64,000 nt of DNA, taken from Mycolicibacterium fluoranthenivorans (lineage in GTDB: Bacteria; Actinomycetota; Actinomycetes; Mycobacteriales; Mycobacteriaceae). Numbering within the stretch: position 1 is the stretch's first letter; every line of letters begins with the position of its first letter. The notes under the pieces were generated by a model, which made no database searches, was not told the DNA's origin, and worked only from the letters and a program-made list of their open reading frames with translations. Position numbers and translations under genes: made by a program. The stretch covers positions 248,001-312,000 of the forward strand of contig NZ_JAANOW010000004.1 of the NCBI RefSeq assembly GCF_011758805.1, given 5' to 3'. Positions 20,350-28,329 of the stretch are shown here, piece after piece.

Positions 20350-20473
20350 GGAGCCTGCGGATCACCCCCGACGTCATGGGGTGAGGAGCCTGCGGATCAC
20401 CCCCGACGTCATGGGGTGAGGAGCCTGCGGATCACCCCCGACGTCATGGGGTGAGGAGCCTGCGGATCACCCC
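20334..20473. repeat. Four perfect 35-bp tandem copies, each a hairpin terminator
   Basis: Copies start at 20334, 20369, 20404 and 20439 and are identical. Each contains GGGGTGA and TCACCCC, a perfect 7-bp stem around a 12-base loop. The first copy holds the TGA of the GntR gene and the last copy holds the TGA of the convergent amidohydrolase gene, each in a hairpin arm. One ancestral unit probably ended both genes and then expanded. The copy number may vary between strains. Confidence 0.9.
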
Positions 20474-21726
20474 CGACCAGATGGGTTAGGCGTTCCAGGG
20501 CGGTCAGCCAGCCACGCGCGCGCCGCGACGGTCAGGGCCTCGACCCCGGTCGCCAGCGTCGGCTCCAGCACCGGTGCGAACTCCGGCGAGTGGTTCGTCG
20601 GCGGCAGCTCTCCCTTGGCGAAAGCGTCGGTGAAGGTCTGCATGGCCACACCGCCCCAGAACCAGAACACCGTCGGCACCCCGAGGGCGTTGCCGAACAC
20701 CCCGACGTCCTCACTGGCCGACAACGGCGGCAGCGGCCACACCTTGTCCGGCCCGAAATGCGTGCGCAGGACGTCCACCGTCTTCTCGGTCGCGGCGGGA
20801 TCGCTGATCAGCACCGGCGCGCTGACCGTCCAGTGCACGTCCGGCTCGCGCGGGGCGGCGGCGGCCGCCGTCTCGGCCCGCACGATCCGCTCGATCGCCG
20901 CCTGGACCGCCGCCCGGCGCTCCGGTGAGTACGTCCGGATGCTGATCCCGAGTTCGGCGGTGTCGGGGATGATGTTCTCTTTGGTTCCGGCGTGCAGGCG
21001 TCCCACCGTCACCACCGCCTGCTCGTGCGACGGCACTTCCCGGGCCACGATGGTCTGCAGCCGCAGCACCACCGCGGCGGCCATCACCACGGGGTCGACC
21101 GTGTGCTCCGGCGTCGACCCGTGTCCGCCACGGCCGTAGAGCGTCACCTCCGCCGCATCGTTACCCGCCATGATCGCTCCGGTCCCGAAACCGATGACGC
21201 CCGCGGGCAGCGGGCCGACGTGCTGACCGAGCACGACCGAAGGCTTGGGAAATCGCTCGAACAGCCCGTCGTCGAGCATGGCGCGCGCACCGCTGACCAG
21301 CTCCTCGGCCGGCTGGAACACGGCGAGCACGGTTCCGGACCACTGCTTGCGGGTGCCCGCCAGCGTCTGTACCGCACCGACCAGGGCCGCGGTGTGCATA
21401 TCGTGTCCGCAGGCGTGGGCCACCGGTACCTGGCCACCACTGCCGTCCGGCACGGTTTTGCTACTGGCATAAGGCAATCCGGTGTTCTCCCGGACCGGAA
21501 GCGCGTCCATATCGGCGCGCAGCATGACCACCGGTCCGTCGCCGTTGCGCAGCACCGCCACCACGCCGGTACCCCCGACGCCCGCGGTGATCTCCGCGCC
21601 GACACCGGTGAGCGCGGTGACCACCCGCTGCGCGGTGGCATGTTCCTGACCCGACAGTTCGGGGTCGCGGTGCAACGCGCGGTACAGGTCGGCCAGCTCG
21701 TCGAGCAGTGGGGTGTCGATCGCCAT
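20467..21726 (-). CDS. M20-family amidohydrolase (hippurate hydrolase/aminoacylase-like)
   Basis: 419 residues. The di-metal site is complete: ADMDALPV, HACGHDMHTAALVG, QPAEELVSGA and a late NHSPEF. The dimerisation domain is in the middle, with GRGGHGSTPEHTVDPV. Such enzymes cleave N-acyl or N-aroyl amino acids and related amides. No signal peptide. Its gene starts ten bases after the DUF3556 stop, so the two may form one operon. Its last codons and stop lie in the 35-bp repeat array. Confidence 0.9.
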   Translation of the reverse strand: MAIDTPLLDELADLYRALHRDPELSGQEHATAQRVVTALTGVGAEITAGVGGTGVVAVLRNGDGPVVMLRADMDALPVRENTGLPYASSKTVPDGSGGQVPVAHACGHDMHTAALVGAVQTLAGTRKQWSGTVLAVFQPAEELVSGARAMLDDGLFERFPKPSVVLGQHVGPLPAGVIGFGTGAIMAGNDAAEVTLYGRGGHGSTPEHTVDPVVMAAAVVLRLQTIVAREVPSHEQAVVTVGRLHAGTKENIIPDTAELGISIRTYSPERRAAVQAAIERIVRAETAAAAAPREPDVHWTVSAPVLISDPAATEKTVDVLRTHFGPDKVWPLPPLSASEDVGVFGNALGVPTVFWFWGGVAMQTFTDAFAKGELPPTNHSPEFAPVLEPTLATGVEALTVAARAWLADRPGTPNPSGRG

Positions 21727-21736
21727 ACCGACAGTT

Positions 21737-23470
21737 CTATCTGTTCGCCGGGGGCGCCACGCCGTAGACGGGCACGTCGTCGTCCCACGGTTGGCGGACC
21801 ACCATGTCGGCGACCTTCACGTAGCCGGACTCGAATTCCCCGGTGGCGGCGTCGACGAGGCGGTAGCGCTGCGTCTGGTGGTGGATGGGCTGTGCGTCGA
21901 GCATGACGATGCGCACCTCGCCGGGCTCGAAGTGACAGCGTGCCTGTAGCGCGGCCACCAGTTGTTCGTTGCTCATGTGGCCGTCGCCGAAGTTCCAGCC
22001 GATGGCGGTGCTCACGATGCGCTCGCCATCGGTCAGGGTGTAGTCGTCCTCGTTGTGACCGGCCATCGCGCGGTGCGCCAGGGTGAACAACGCACGGCCG
22101 TGGGTGTTGAACGAGCGGAACGCGTATCCCATGTAGAGCGGGATCTGGGCGGCCTCCTTGCTGCCGTAGAACTTCTCCAGCTGGGCGGCGGGCATGCTGG
22201 CGATGGCGACGACGCCCTTGGCGATCTTCTCGTCGGCCGACGGTGTGATGCACCACAGCGAGGTGTCCCAGTTGCCGGCGTAGTAGCGCATACCGGGCAG
22301 GAACGACACCTTGCGGGGAAACATGTTGCCCACGGCCACGGTGCCGGCCACCACCACGAAAAGCACGATGGGCCATGGACTTTGCAGGTCACCGAGCCCG
22401 ACGCCGGCGTGCCCGACGAACAGCGTGAGCACCGAGAACATCATGAAGACGTTCCACTCCAGCGGCACACCCATCGGGATCGAGCTCAGGATGCCGAAGT
22501 GGAAGCACAGCATGACGAATGCGGCGATGTAGGTGGGCCAACCGCCGTGCGAGAAGAACAGCACCAGCGGCACCAGGCCTTCGATGGCAGTGGAGAAATG
22601 CGCAAGGAACCGGGACGGCCGCCCCGGGCGTAGGTCGTCGGGGAAGCGTTCGAAGAACATCCGTTTGATCCAGCGCGGCCGAAACACCGGGTTGTTGCTC
22701 ATCATCGTGGAGATGACGAACGGGAAGTGCTTGTTGAGTTTTGAGGTCGCCGCACCCAGCCAGATGACCAGGCACACCAGTTTGGCGGCGATGACGATAT
22801 CGGCGCCCACGAACAGGAAGCACACCGCCAGCGAGCCGTACACCTCGCCGCGGGCGGCCAGGAAGATCACCTTGTCGCGCAGGCCGGCCAGCGCGAGCAG
22901 GCCGACGACGGTCGCGGTCTGCCAGACCGGGAGCACCCCGACGGTCGAGCCGAGCGCGGGGATCGGCCCGGTGCCGTCGCTGAAGATCGCGATGAGCAAC
23001 ACCACCAACAGTGCCCCGTAGAGAACGACGTCGATCGGCGTGCGGGTGTCACCGGCGGTCAGCGGGACCCGTCCTGGCCACGGCGGCAGGCGAATCGTCT
23101 TGGGCCGCAGCCAGTACAGCACCGAACCCATGGGCGGGAAGAAGCGGTTGTTCAGCGGCCCGAAGCCACAGCCCAGACCGACCACCTCGAACAGCATCGT
23201 GTAGAAGACGACCTTCTGGTACACGATGGGCTCGGTGTACCAGTGCGCGACATCGGTGAATCCGCTGATCCCGGTGGTGGTCAGGACCACCAGCCAGCCG
23301 CCCAGGATGTAGAGCAGGATCTTGACGACGTAGAACAGATGCAGGGCCACCGGGGTGCCGAAACCGACTTCGGCCCAGTGCCGGGCCATCGGGATGATCT
23401 TCTCCGAGCGGGTGCCCTTACTCCAGGTCTCGAAGTCGATCTGCGGCGTTTCCTGTTTCAAGAAGCCCAT
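21737..23470 (-). CDS. DUF3556 multi-pass membrane protein
   Basis: 577 residues with at least eight hydrophobic segments between residues 45 and 390 and a soluble C-terminal third. I recognise it as the actinobacterial DUF3556 family by its length and the WSKGTRSEKIIPMARHWAE N-terminus and GCGFGPLNNRFFPPMG segment. Function is unknown. The ATG is directly preceded by TAGTCT plus seven bases, a leaderless promoter, and a KstR-type palindrome overlaps this -10 box. This suggests a role in sterol or lipid use under KstR control; that is inference. Confidence 0.85.
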   Translation of the reverse strand: MGFLKQETPQIDFETWSKGTRSEKIIPMARHWAEVGFGTPVALHLFYVVKILLYILGGWLVVLTTTGISGFTDVAHWYTEPIVYQKVVFYTMLFEVVGLGCGFGPLNNRFFPPMGSVLYWLRPKTIRLPPWPGRVPLTAGDTRTPIDVVLYGALLVVLLIAIFSDGTGPIPALGSTVGVLPVWQTATVVGLLALAGLRDKVIFLAARGEVYGSLAVCFLFVGADIVIAAKLVCLVIWLGAATSKLNKHFPFVISTMMSNNPVFRPRWIKRMFFERFPDDLRPGRPSRFLAHFSTAIEGLVPLVLFFSHGGWPTYIAAFVMLCFHFGILSSIPMGVPLEWNVFMMFSVLTLFVGHAGVGLGDLQSPWPIVLFVVVAGTVAVGNMFPRKVSFLPGMRYYAGNWDTSLWCITPSADEKIAKGVVAIASMPAAQLEKFYGSKEAAQIPLYMGYAFRSFNTHGRALFTLAHRAMAGHNEDDYTLTDGERIVSTAIGWNFGDGHMSNEQLVAALQARCHFEPGEVRIVMLDAQPIHHQTQRYRLVDAATGEFESGYVKVADMVVRQPWDDDVPVYGVAPPANR

Positions 23471-23481
23471 GCCAGACAGAC

Positions 23482-23495
23482 TAGAACGTGTTCTA
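23482..23495. promoter_or_regulatory. KstR-type operator overlapping a leaderless promoter
   Basis: TAGAACGTGTTCTA (or its complement TAGAACACGTTCTA) is a perfect palindrome matching the published KstR consensus TnnAACnnGTTnnA. On the minus strand its end runs into the TAGTCT -10 box, seven bases from the DUF3556 start codon, ideal for repression. Confidence 0.7.
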
Positions 23496-23552
23496 AATCG
23501 AGGGAATCACTTCGCCCAGAACGGCGAAGCACAGGTCAGGCGCGCAAACCGG

Positions 23553-25364
23553 CTATCCCTGGGACTCGAGCTTCCCGAAGGCACCGGCCAGATATTCGGC
23601 GCGGGCGGCTTGTCGGGCCAGCTTCCCGCTGGTGGTCCGCGGCACCGCACCTGCGCTGACCAACCGGATGTCGGCGACCGCCAGGCCGTGACCGCGGGAC
23701 ACCGCCGCACGGATGTCCGCGGTCACCGTTTCGGGGTCGGCACGTCCGTGACCGGGAGCACGTTCGGCCACGATGACGAGGCCTTCGCTCGCGCCGCGGG
23801 GAATGGCGAACGCCACCACGAATCCGGCGCGCACGGCGGGCGTCGCCTCGGCCACGGTGTGTTCGATGTCCTGCGGGTAGTGGTTGCGGCCGTCGACGAT
23901 GAGCACGTCCTTGACGCGTCCGGTGATGAACAGTTCGCCGTCGAGATAGACGCCGAGATCGCCGGTGCGCAGCCAGAGTGCATCGGGCTCAGCGCCCGCG
24001 GCATGGCTGCCTTCCGGCAGCGTGGATACCAGCTTGTTGCGGAACGTCGCTTCGGTTTCCTGGGGCCTGCGCCAGTAGGCGGCACCCATGTTGTCGCCGT
24101 GCAGCCAGACCTCGCCGACCTCGCCGTCGGGCAGTTCGGTACCGGTCGCCGCATCGACGATCGCGGCCCACTGACTCGGGGCGACGTGCCCACAGGAGAC
24201 ATGCGTGGTGGCCGTCGGCGCGGTGGGCGTCGTCTTCACCGCGTGGCCGAACCCGAGTTCGTAGCGATCGAGGTAGATCACCCGCGGTGCGGCGTCCGGG
24301 TCGGTGGTGGACACGAACAGGGTGGCCTCGGCCAGGCCGTACGACGGTTTGACGGCAGTCGGGGAAAGACCGTAGGGGGCGAACGCCTCGTTGAACCGCG
24401 CGATGGAGTCGGCGCTCACCGGTTCGGAGCCGTTGATCAGTCCGGCGACATTGCTGAGGTCGAGCGACTCGCCTTCCGGGGGCAGACCGCGGGTGGCCGC
24501 GAGATCGAACGCGAAATTCGGGGCCGCGGCGAAGGTGCGTCCGGGTTCGGTATCGGAGCCGAGCTCTTTGATCCACCGGTAGGGCCTGCGGACGAAGGCG
24601 GCCGGCGACATCAACGTGATGTGCCCGCCGCACAGCGCCGGGAACATGATCATGAGCAGGCCCATATCGTGGAACAGCGGCAGCCAGCTGACACTGCGGA
24701 TATCGAAGTCCAGTCCGACCGACAGCACCATCTGCAGCACATTCGTGCACACCGACCGATGGGTGATCTCGACGCCCGCCGGCTTGCGGGTGGACCCCGA
24801 GGTGTACTGCAGGTAGGCGATGTCGTCCATCCCGATCGGCACCGGCCGGATCTCGGCGGCCAGAGTTTCGGGGACCTCGTCGACAGCCATCATCCGAGGC
24901 CGCAACCGGACGGCCCGGCGGCGAAGACAATCCCGGACGGTCTCGGCGGCGCTGGAGGTGGTCAGCACGACGGTGGGTTGCGCGTCACCGATGACGTTGT
25001 CCAGGCGCTCGGCCTGCCCGGCCATCTCGGGCGCGAAGAGCGGCACGGCGATACAGCCGGCCTTGATCGCGGCGAAGAAGGCCACCACGTAATCCACACC
25101 CTGGGGCGCCAGGATGGCCACCCGGTCGCCGGGCTCGGTGATCTGCTGTAACCGCGCACCAACAGCCGACACGCGTGACCGCATCTGCTGCCACGACAGG
25201 TCGATCCGCCGGACGCTTCGGTCTGGACCGTAGTCCAGGTACCGATACGCGACCGCGGGCGAGGCAGCCTCGAAGTTGCGGTCGAGATACGTACATATCG
25301 TCGTATCCTTCGGCAGCTCGATCTGGCCACTCTCGCTGAGGTAGTCCTCAACCTTCAGTGCCAC
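23553..25364 (-). CDS. Fatty-acyl-AMP ligase (FadD, FAAL type)
   Basis: 603 residues from a GTG. An ANL adenylating enzyme: YTSGSTRKPAGVEITHR is the P-loop-like A3 motif, then SWLPLFHDMGL, NGSEPVS, YGLAEATL and WLRTGDLGVYLDGELFITGR. FHDMGL and the sequence after the A3 motif are characteristic of FAAL proteins, which make acyl-adenylates and hand them to polyketide synthases or carrier proteins rather than to CoA. The FAAL call rests on overall resemblance; the insertion motif was not aligned. No PKS lies nearby, so the partner is elsewhere or absent. Confidence 0.85.
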   Translation of the reverse strand: MALKVEDYLSESGQIELPKDTTICTYLDRNFEAASPAVAYRYLDYGPDRSVRRIDLSWQQMRSRVSAVGARLQQITEPGDRVAILAPQGVDYVVAFFAAIKAGCIAVPLFAPEMAGQAERLDNVIGDAQPTVVLTTSSAAETVRDCLRRRAVRLRPRMMAVDEVPETLAAEIRPVPIGMDDIAYLQYTSGSTRKPAGVEITHRSVCTNVLQMVLSVGLDFDIRSVSWLPLFHDMGLLMIMFPALCGGHITLMSPAAFVRRPYRWIKELGSDTEPGRTFAAAPNFAFDLAATRGLPPEGESLDLSNVAGLINGSEPVSADSIARFNEAFAPYGLSPTAVKPSYGLAEATLFVSTTDPDAAPRVIYLDRYELGFGHAVKTTPTAPTATTHVSCGHVAPSQWAAIVDAATGTELPDGEVGEVWLHGDNMGAAYWRRPQETEATFRNKLVSTLPEGSHAAGAEPDALWLRTGDLGVYLDGELFITGRVKDVLIVDGRNHYPQDIEHTVAEATPAVRAGFVVAFAIPRGASEGLVIVAERAPGHGRADPETVTADIRAAVSRGHGLAVADIRLVSAGAVPRTTSGKLARQAARAEYLAGAFGKLESQG

Positions 25365-25545
25365 GTCAGCCCGCTCTTCGTATCATTTCCGCCGATACCT
25401 TCGGGAGTCTAGAGAGCGCCGGCCCGGATCCGAGGTTGCGACACTGCCCCCGGGCAGTTCCCTCGATCCGCGCTGGGTGTGCTCTCAGTCACCCCCGTGC
25501 ACACCGTAGCGAATACCACAAAAGCGCGGAGCTAACCCCTCACAC

Positions 25546-26070
25546 TCATCCGGTCTTGGCGGGCGGACGGAAGAAAATGACCAGCTGGCCGATGCCGCCG
25601 GCCAGGCCGAGCACCACCGCGATGGCCAGGCCGCACCAGCCGTGCAGATAGCCGTAGAGGTCCGTGCGGGAGAACAGCAGGTGGTCCAGGCTGTAGCGGC
25701 CCGCACCGGTACCCGCGATGGCGACGGCCGACACCGCCAGGATGAGGTTGTACTCCCAGCCCTCCTTGACGATGAAGAAGCCGTTGTGCCGGTGCACCGT
25801 CCATGCGGCCACGAGCATCAGGGCGACGAAACCGGCGGCCGGCACGGGCGTGAGCAGCCCGAGGGCCAGCCCGACGCCCGCGGCGATCTCGGTGGTCGCT
25901 GCCACCCGGGCGTGGAACATGCCGGGCTTCATGCCGATGCTGTCGAACCAACCCGCGGTGCCCGGGATGCGCCCGCCGCCGAAGAACTTGTTGTAGCCGT
26001 GGGCGGCCATCGTCAGACCGAGCACCACACGCAGGACCAGGATCGCAGTGTCGAAAGCGGAAGAAGCCAC
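25546..26070 (-). CDS. DoxX-family membrane protein
   Basis: 174 residues, four predicted membrane helices. The N-terminal RVVLGLTMAAHGYNKFFGGG and GWFDSIGMKPG, then EIAAGVGLALGLLTP, are standard for the DoxX family. The GTG start follows TAGATT plus seven bases, a leaderless promoter. Family members include subunits linked to thiosulfate oxidation and, in mycobacteria, to a radical-defence membrane complex, but this isolated copy gives no clue to a partner. Confidence 0.8.
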   Translation of the reverse strand: MASSAFDTAILVLRVVLGLTMAAHGYNKFFGGGRIPGTAGWFDSIGMKPGMFHARVAATTEIAAGVGLALGLLTPVPAAGFVALMLVAAWTVHRHNGFFIVKEGWEYNLILAVSAVAIAGTGAGRYSLDHLLFSRTDLYGYLHGWCGLAIAVVLGLAGGIGQLVIFFRPPAKTG

Positions 26071-26092
26071 GTAACAGAATCTAGGCCATCTG

Positions 26093-26345
26093 TTACACGG
26101 CCGCCCAGCCCCCGTCCACGCTGAGCACCGCGCCGTGGATGTTCGCAGCGTCGTCACCGGCCAGGAAGGGCACCGCCGCGGCGACTTCCTGCGGGGTGCT
26201 CATCCGTCGGGACGGAATACGCGCCAGCACCGGACCGACATGGTCGGCAGCCTCCAACGCGCGGTCGGTGGCGATCGGGCCGGGGGCGACGGCGTTGATC
26301 CGCACCCCAGCCGGCCCGTACTCGGCGGCCCAGGATTTGGCGGCC
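26093..26345 (-). pseudogene. C-terminal remnant of a short-chain dehydrogenase gene
   Basis: About the last 80 codons of an SDR are intact: KSWAAEYGPAGVRINAVAPG, the post-Rossmann helix, then PQEVAAAVPFLAGDDAANI and the C-terminal LSVDGGWAAV with a TAA stop. The Rossmann motif and the catalytic Ser-Tyr-Lys are missing. Sequence similarity breaks off at about 26340, where a TetR remnant begins on the other strand. Confidence 0.8.
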
Positions 26346-26700
26346 CAACACGAAGCCCAGCAGGTGCTCGCCGACCAACAACCGCACCTGGGTGCACTCC
26401 ACTCGTGGGCGGCATGGCAACGCTGGCAAGATGCGGTGGTCGACCGCTACCGCCGGCAGGGGCAGAGCTGCCCGCTGAGCATGCTGATGTCCGAGATCGG
26501 CCGGACCACCCCGGGAGCCCAGGCCGTCACGACCACACTGATGCGGCAGTGGCATGACGAGATCGCCGACGGCATCCGGAACATGCAGGCGCAGGCCAAG
26601 ATCTCCGCGCGGGTCGACGCGGTCACGAGTTCCGCGGCACTACCGGCCGGCGTCCAGGGCGGAGTCGGCATCCTGCTGGCCACCAGCGGGCGCGACCTAT
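26338..26700 (+). pseudogene. Internal remnant of a TetR-family regulator gene
   Basis: About 120 codons match the C-terminal ligand domain of a TetR subgroup: LHSWAAWQRWQDAVVDRYRR, CPLSMLMSEIG, TPGAQAVTTTLMRQWHDEI, then GVQGGVGILLATSGRDL. There is no helix-turn-helix and no proper end; after about 26700 the frame runs antisense through the next gene. The assignment is by pattern memory, so confidence is moderate. With the adjacent SDR remnant it looks like what a single deletion would leave of a divergent SDR/TetR pair. Confidence 0.6.
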
Positions 26701-27305
26701 CCGATGCGAGTACGCAGATATTCGGTCATCGCCACGATCGATTCGGCGATCAACTGCGCGTTGCCGTCGGGCTCGTGCCGGAATGCGAACCGCAGCAGGT
26801 AGTCCAGGATCTCGATGGCCACCGCGCAGTGCACCACCTCCAGGCGCGTGGTGCGTTCGGGTTCGATACGCCGCAGCGTCTCCCAGAGTCTGGTGGCGAT
26901 GTACAGGTTGGCCCGCTCGTCCGCGGCGACGGCCACGGGCGACAGGTGCCCGTTGAGCCAGAGTTCGCGCACCGCAGGATTGCGGTAGTAGCCGCTGTAG
27001 GTCGAGATCGCCCGGGCCGTCACTTCTTCCCAGCTGCCGTAGTCCTCCGCGGCGAAGTCGTCCGCCATCGCCGTGGACCGCTCCATATAGTCGAGCGCCA
27101 GAGTCTCCATCGCCATGTCGGGACTGGTGAAGTAGGCGTAGAACGCGCCCTTGCTGACACCGGACTTCTCGACCAGCAGCGCCGGCGATTCCACGGCGCG
27201 CTCGTATCCGACTGTGACGAGCAGGCTTTCGGCAGCATCGAGGATGCGCTGCACCGTCTCCCGACTGCGCCGCTGAGCGGGCAACCTGCGCATCGTTTCG
27301 GCCAT
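26697..27305 (-). CDS. TetR-family transcriptional regulator
   Basis: 202 residues. N-terminal helix-turn-helix at about 15-65 with ILDAAESLLVTVGYERA and EKSGVSKGAFYAYFTSPDMA. The ATG follows TAGAGT plus seven bases, a leaderless start. It is divergent from the PhyH-permease-Rid operon, and a perfect 18-base palindrome lies between the two starts, so it most likely represses that operon and perhaps itself. Confidence 0.9.
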   Translation of the reverse strand: MAETMRRLPAQRRSRETVQRILDAAESLLVTVGYERAVESPALLVEKSGVSKGAFYAYFTSPDMAMETLALDYMERSTAMADDFAAEDYGSWEEVTARAISTYSGYYRNPAVRELWLNGHLSPVAVAADERANLYIATRLWETLRRIEPERTTRLEVVHCAVAIEILDYLLRFAFRHEPDGNAQLIAESIVAMTEYLRTRIG

Positions 27306-27370
27306 GAATGTGACTCTAGTCGGATTTACCGTCTCGTTACGCCGCGAAGCACTCCTGAAACAGACTCAAG

Positions 27371-27388
27371 TTCAGACTGGAGTCTGAA
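27371..27388. promoter_or_regulatory. Perfect 18-bp palindromic operator
   Basis: TTCAGACT-GG-AGTCTGAA is perfectly symmetric. It lies 30 bases upstream of the dioxygenase start and 66 bases from the TetR start, with an extra CAGACT half site just before it (27361-27366). Best candidate binding site for the adjacent TetR. Confidence 0.65.
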
Positions 27389-27417
27389 ATAGCCACCTCG
27401 TCCTTGGGAGTCACCAC

Positions 27418-28329
27418 GTGCCAGAGCTCAACCACCTTCCCGCCACCGCCAGCCCCGAACAGATCACCCGAGCCCTACGGGAAGACGGCTATGTGATCAT
27501 CGACAACCTGGTCCCCGGGTCCCACATGGACCTGATCGCCGAACAACTCACCCCCTACATCGAGGGCACGGACTACGGCGCGGACGACTTCCTCGGCGTC
27601 AAGACCCGGCGCACCGGTTCACTCATCGCACGTTCGACCGCCGCACGCGAACTGGTCGCCCACCCCACCATCCTGTCGGTGGCCGGCGACTACCTCAGTC
27701 ATGCGTCGAAGTTCCAGCTGCACCTGACCCAGGTCATCTCCATCGGCCCGGGATCACCCGCGCAAGCCTTGCATCGCGACGAACTGGCGTGGGATTTCTT
27801 CCCCTTTCCCGCCGACTACCAGGTCCAGTGCAACACCTTGTGGGCGATGAGCGACTACACCGCCGAGATGGGAGCTACCCGGGTGGTCCCGGGCAGCCAT
27901 CTCCTCGGACCGAATGAGAAGTTCTCCCAGGAGGATTCACTCCCGGCTGAGATGGAGCGCGGCTCGGTGCTGCTCTACAACGGGAAGATCTACCACGGCG
28001 GCGGGGCCAACACCACCGCCGACAAGGTGCGGCAGGCGCTCAACATCACCTACGCCGTCGGCTGGGTGCGCCAGGAGGAGAACCAGTACCTGTCCACACC
28101 GCCGGAAATCGCCCAGACCCTCGACGACGATCTTCTCAAGCTCATGGGATACCAGTTGGGCTGCTTCGCCATCGGTTACGTCGGCGACGTCGCCGATCCG
28201 CTGTCCGTCCTGCGCGACAACGTCACCGGCTACCTGTCGGTCGACGATATGCGATCCGCCGCCGACCGTCAGGACTCGGCGAACACGTTGATGAATGCCA
28301 TCTCCGACACCTCGGGCGCACGGGTATGA
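27418..28329 (+). CDS. Phytanoyl-CoA dioxygenase-family Fe(II)/2-oxoglutarate oxygenase
   Basis: 303 residues from a GTG preceded by GGGAGTCACCAC. The iron triad is visible as H119-x-D121 in ALHRDELAWD and H193 in IYHGGGANTT; Arg206 in ADKVRQALN is placed to bind 2-oxoglutarate. VVPGSH (about 157-161) is a family hallmark. PhyH-type enzymes hydroxylate fatty acyl-CoAs, ectoine or other small molecules. Since it is translationally coupled to an amino acid-type permease and a Rid protein, a nitrogenous substrate brought in by the permease is more likely than a lipid; this is inference. Confidence 0.88.
   Translation: MPELNHLPATASPEQITRALREDGYVIIDNLVPGSHMDLIAEQLTPYIEGTDYGADDFLGVKTRRTGSLIARSTAARELVAHPTILSVAGDYLSHASKFQLHLTQVISIGPGSPAQALHRDELAWDFFPFPADYQVQCNTLWAMSDYTAEMGATRVVPGSHLLGPNEKFSQEDSLPAEMERGSVLLYNGKIYHGGGANTTADKVRQALNITYAVGWVRQEENQYLSTPPEIAQTLDDDLLKLMGYQLGCFAIGYVGDVADPLSVLRDNVTGYLSVDDMRSAADRQDSANTLMNAISDTSGARV

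Noticed and set aside
20334..20473. Repeat array considered as a CRISPR
   Set aside because: Units are head-to-tail with no spacers, and each overlaps or follows gene stop codons; no cas genes are nearby.
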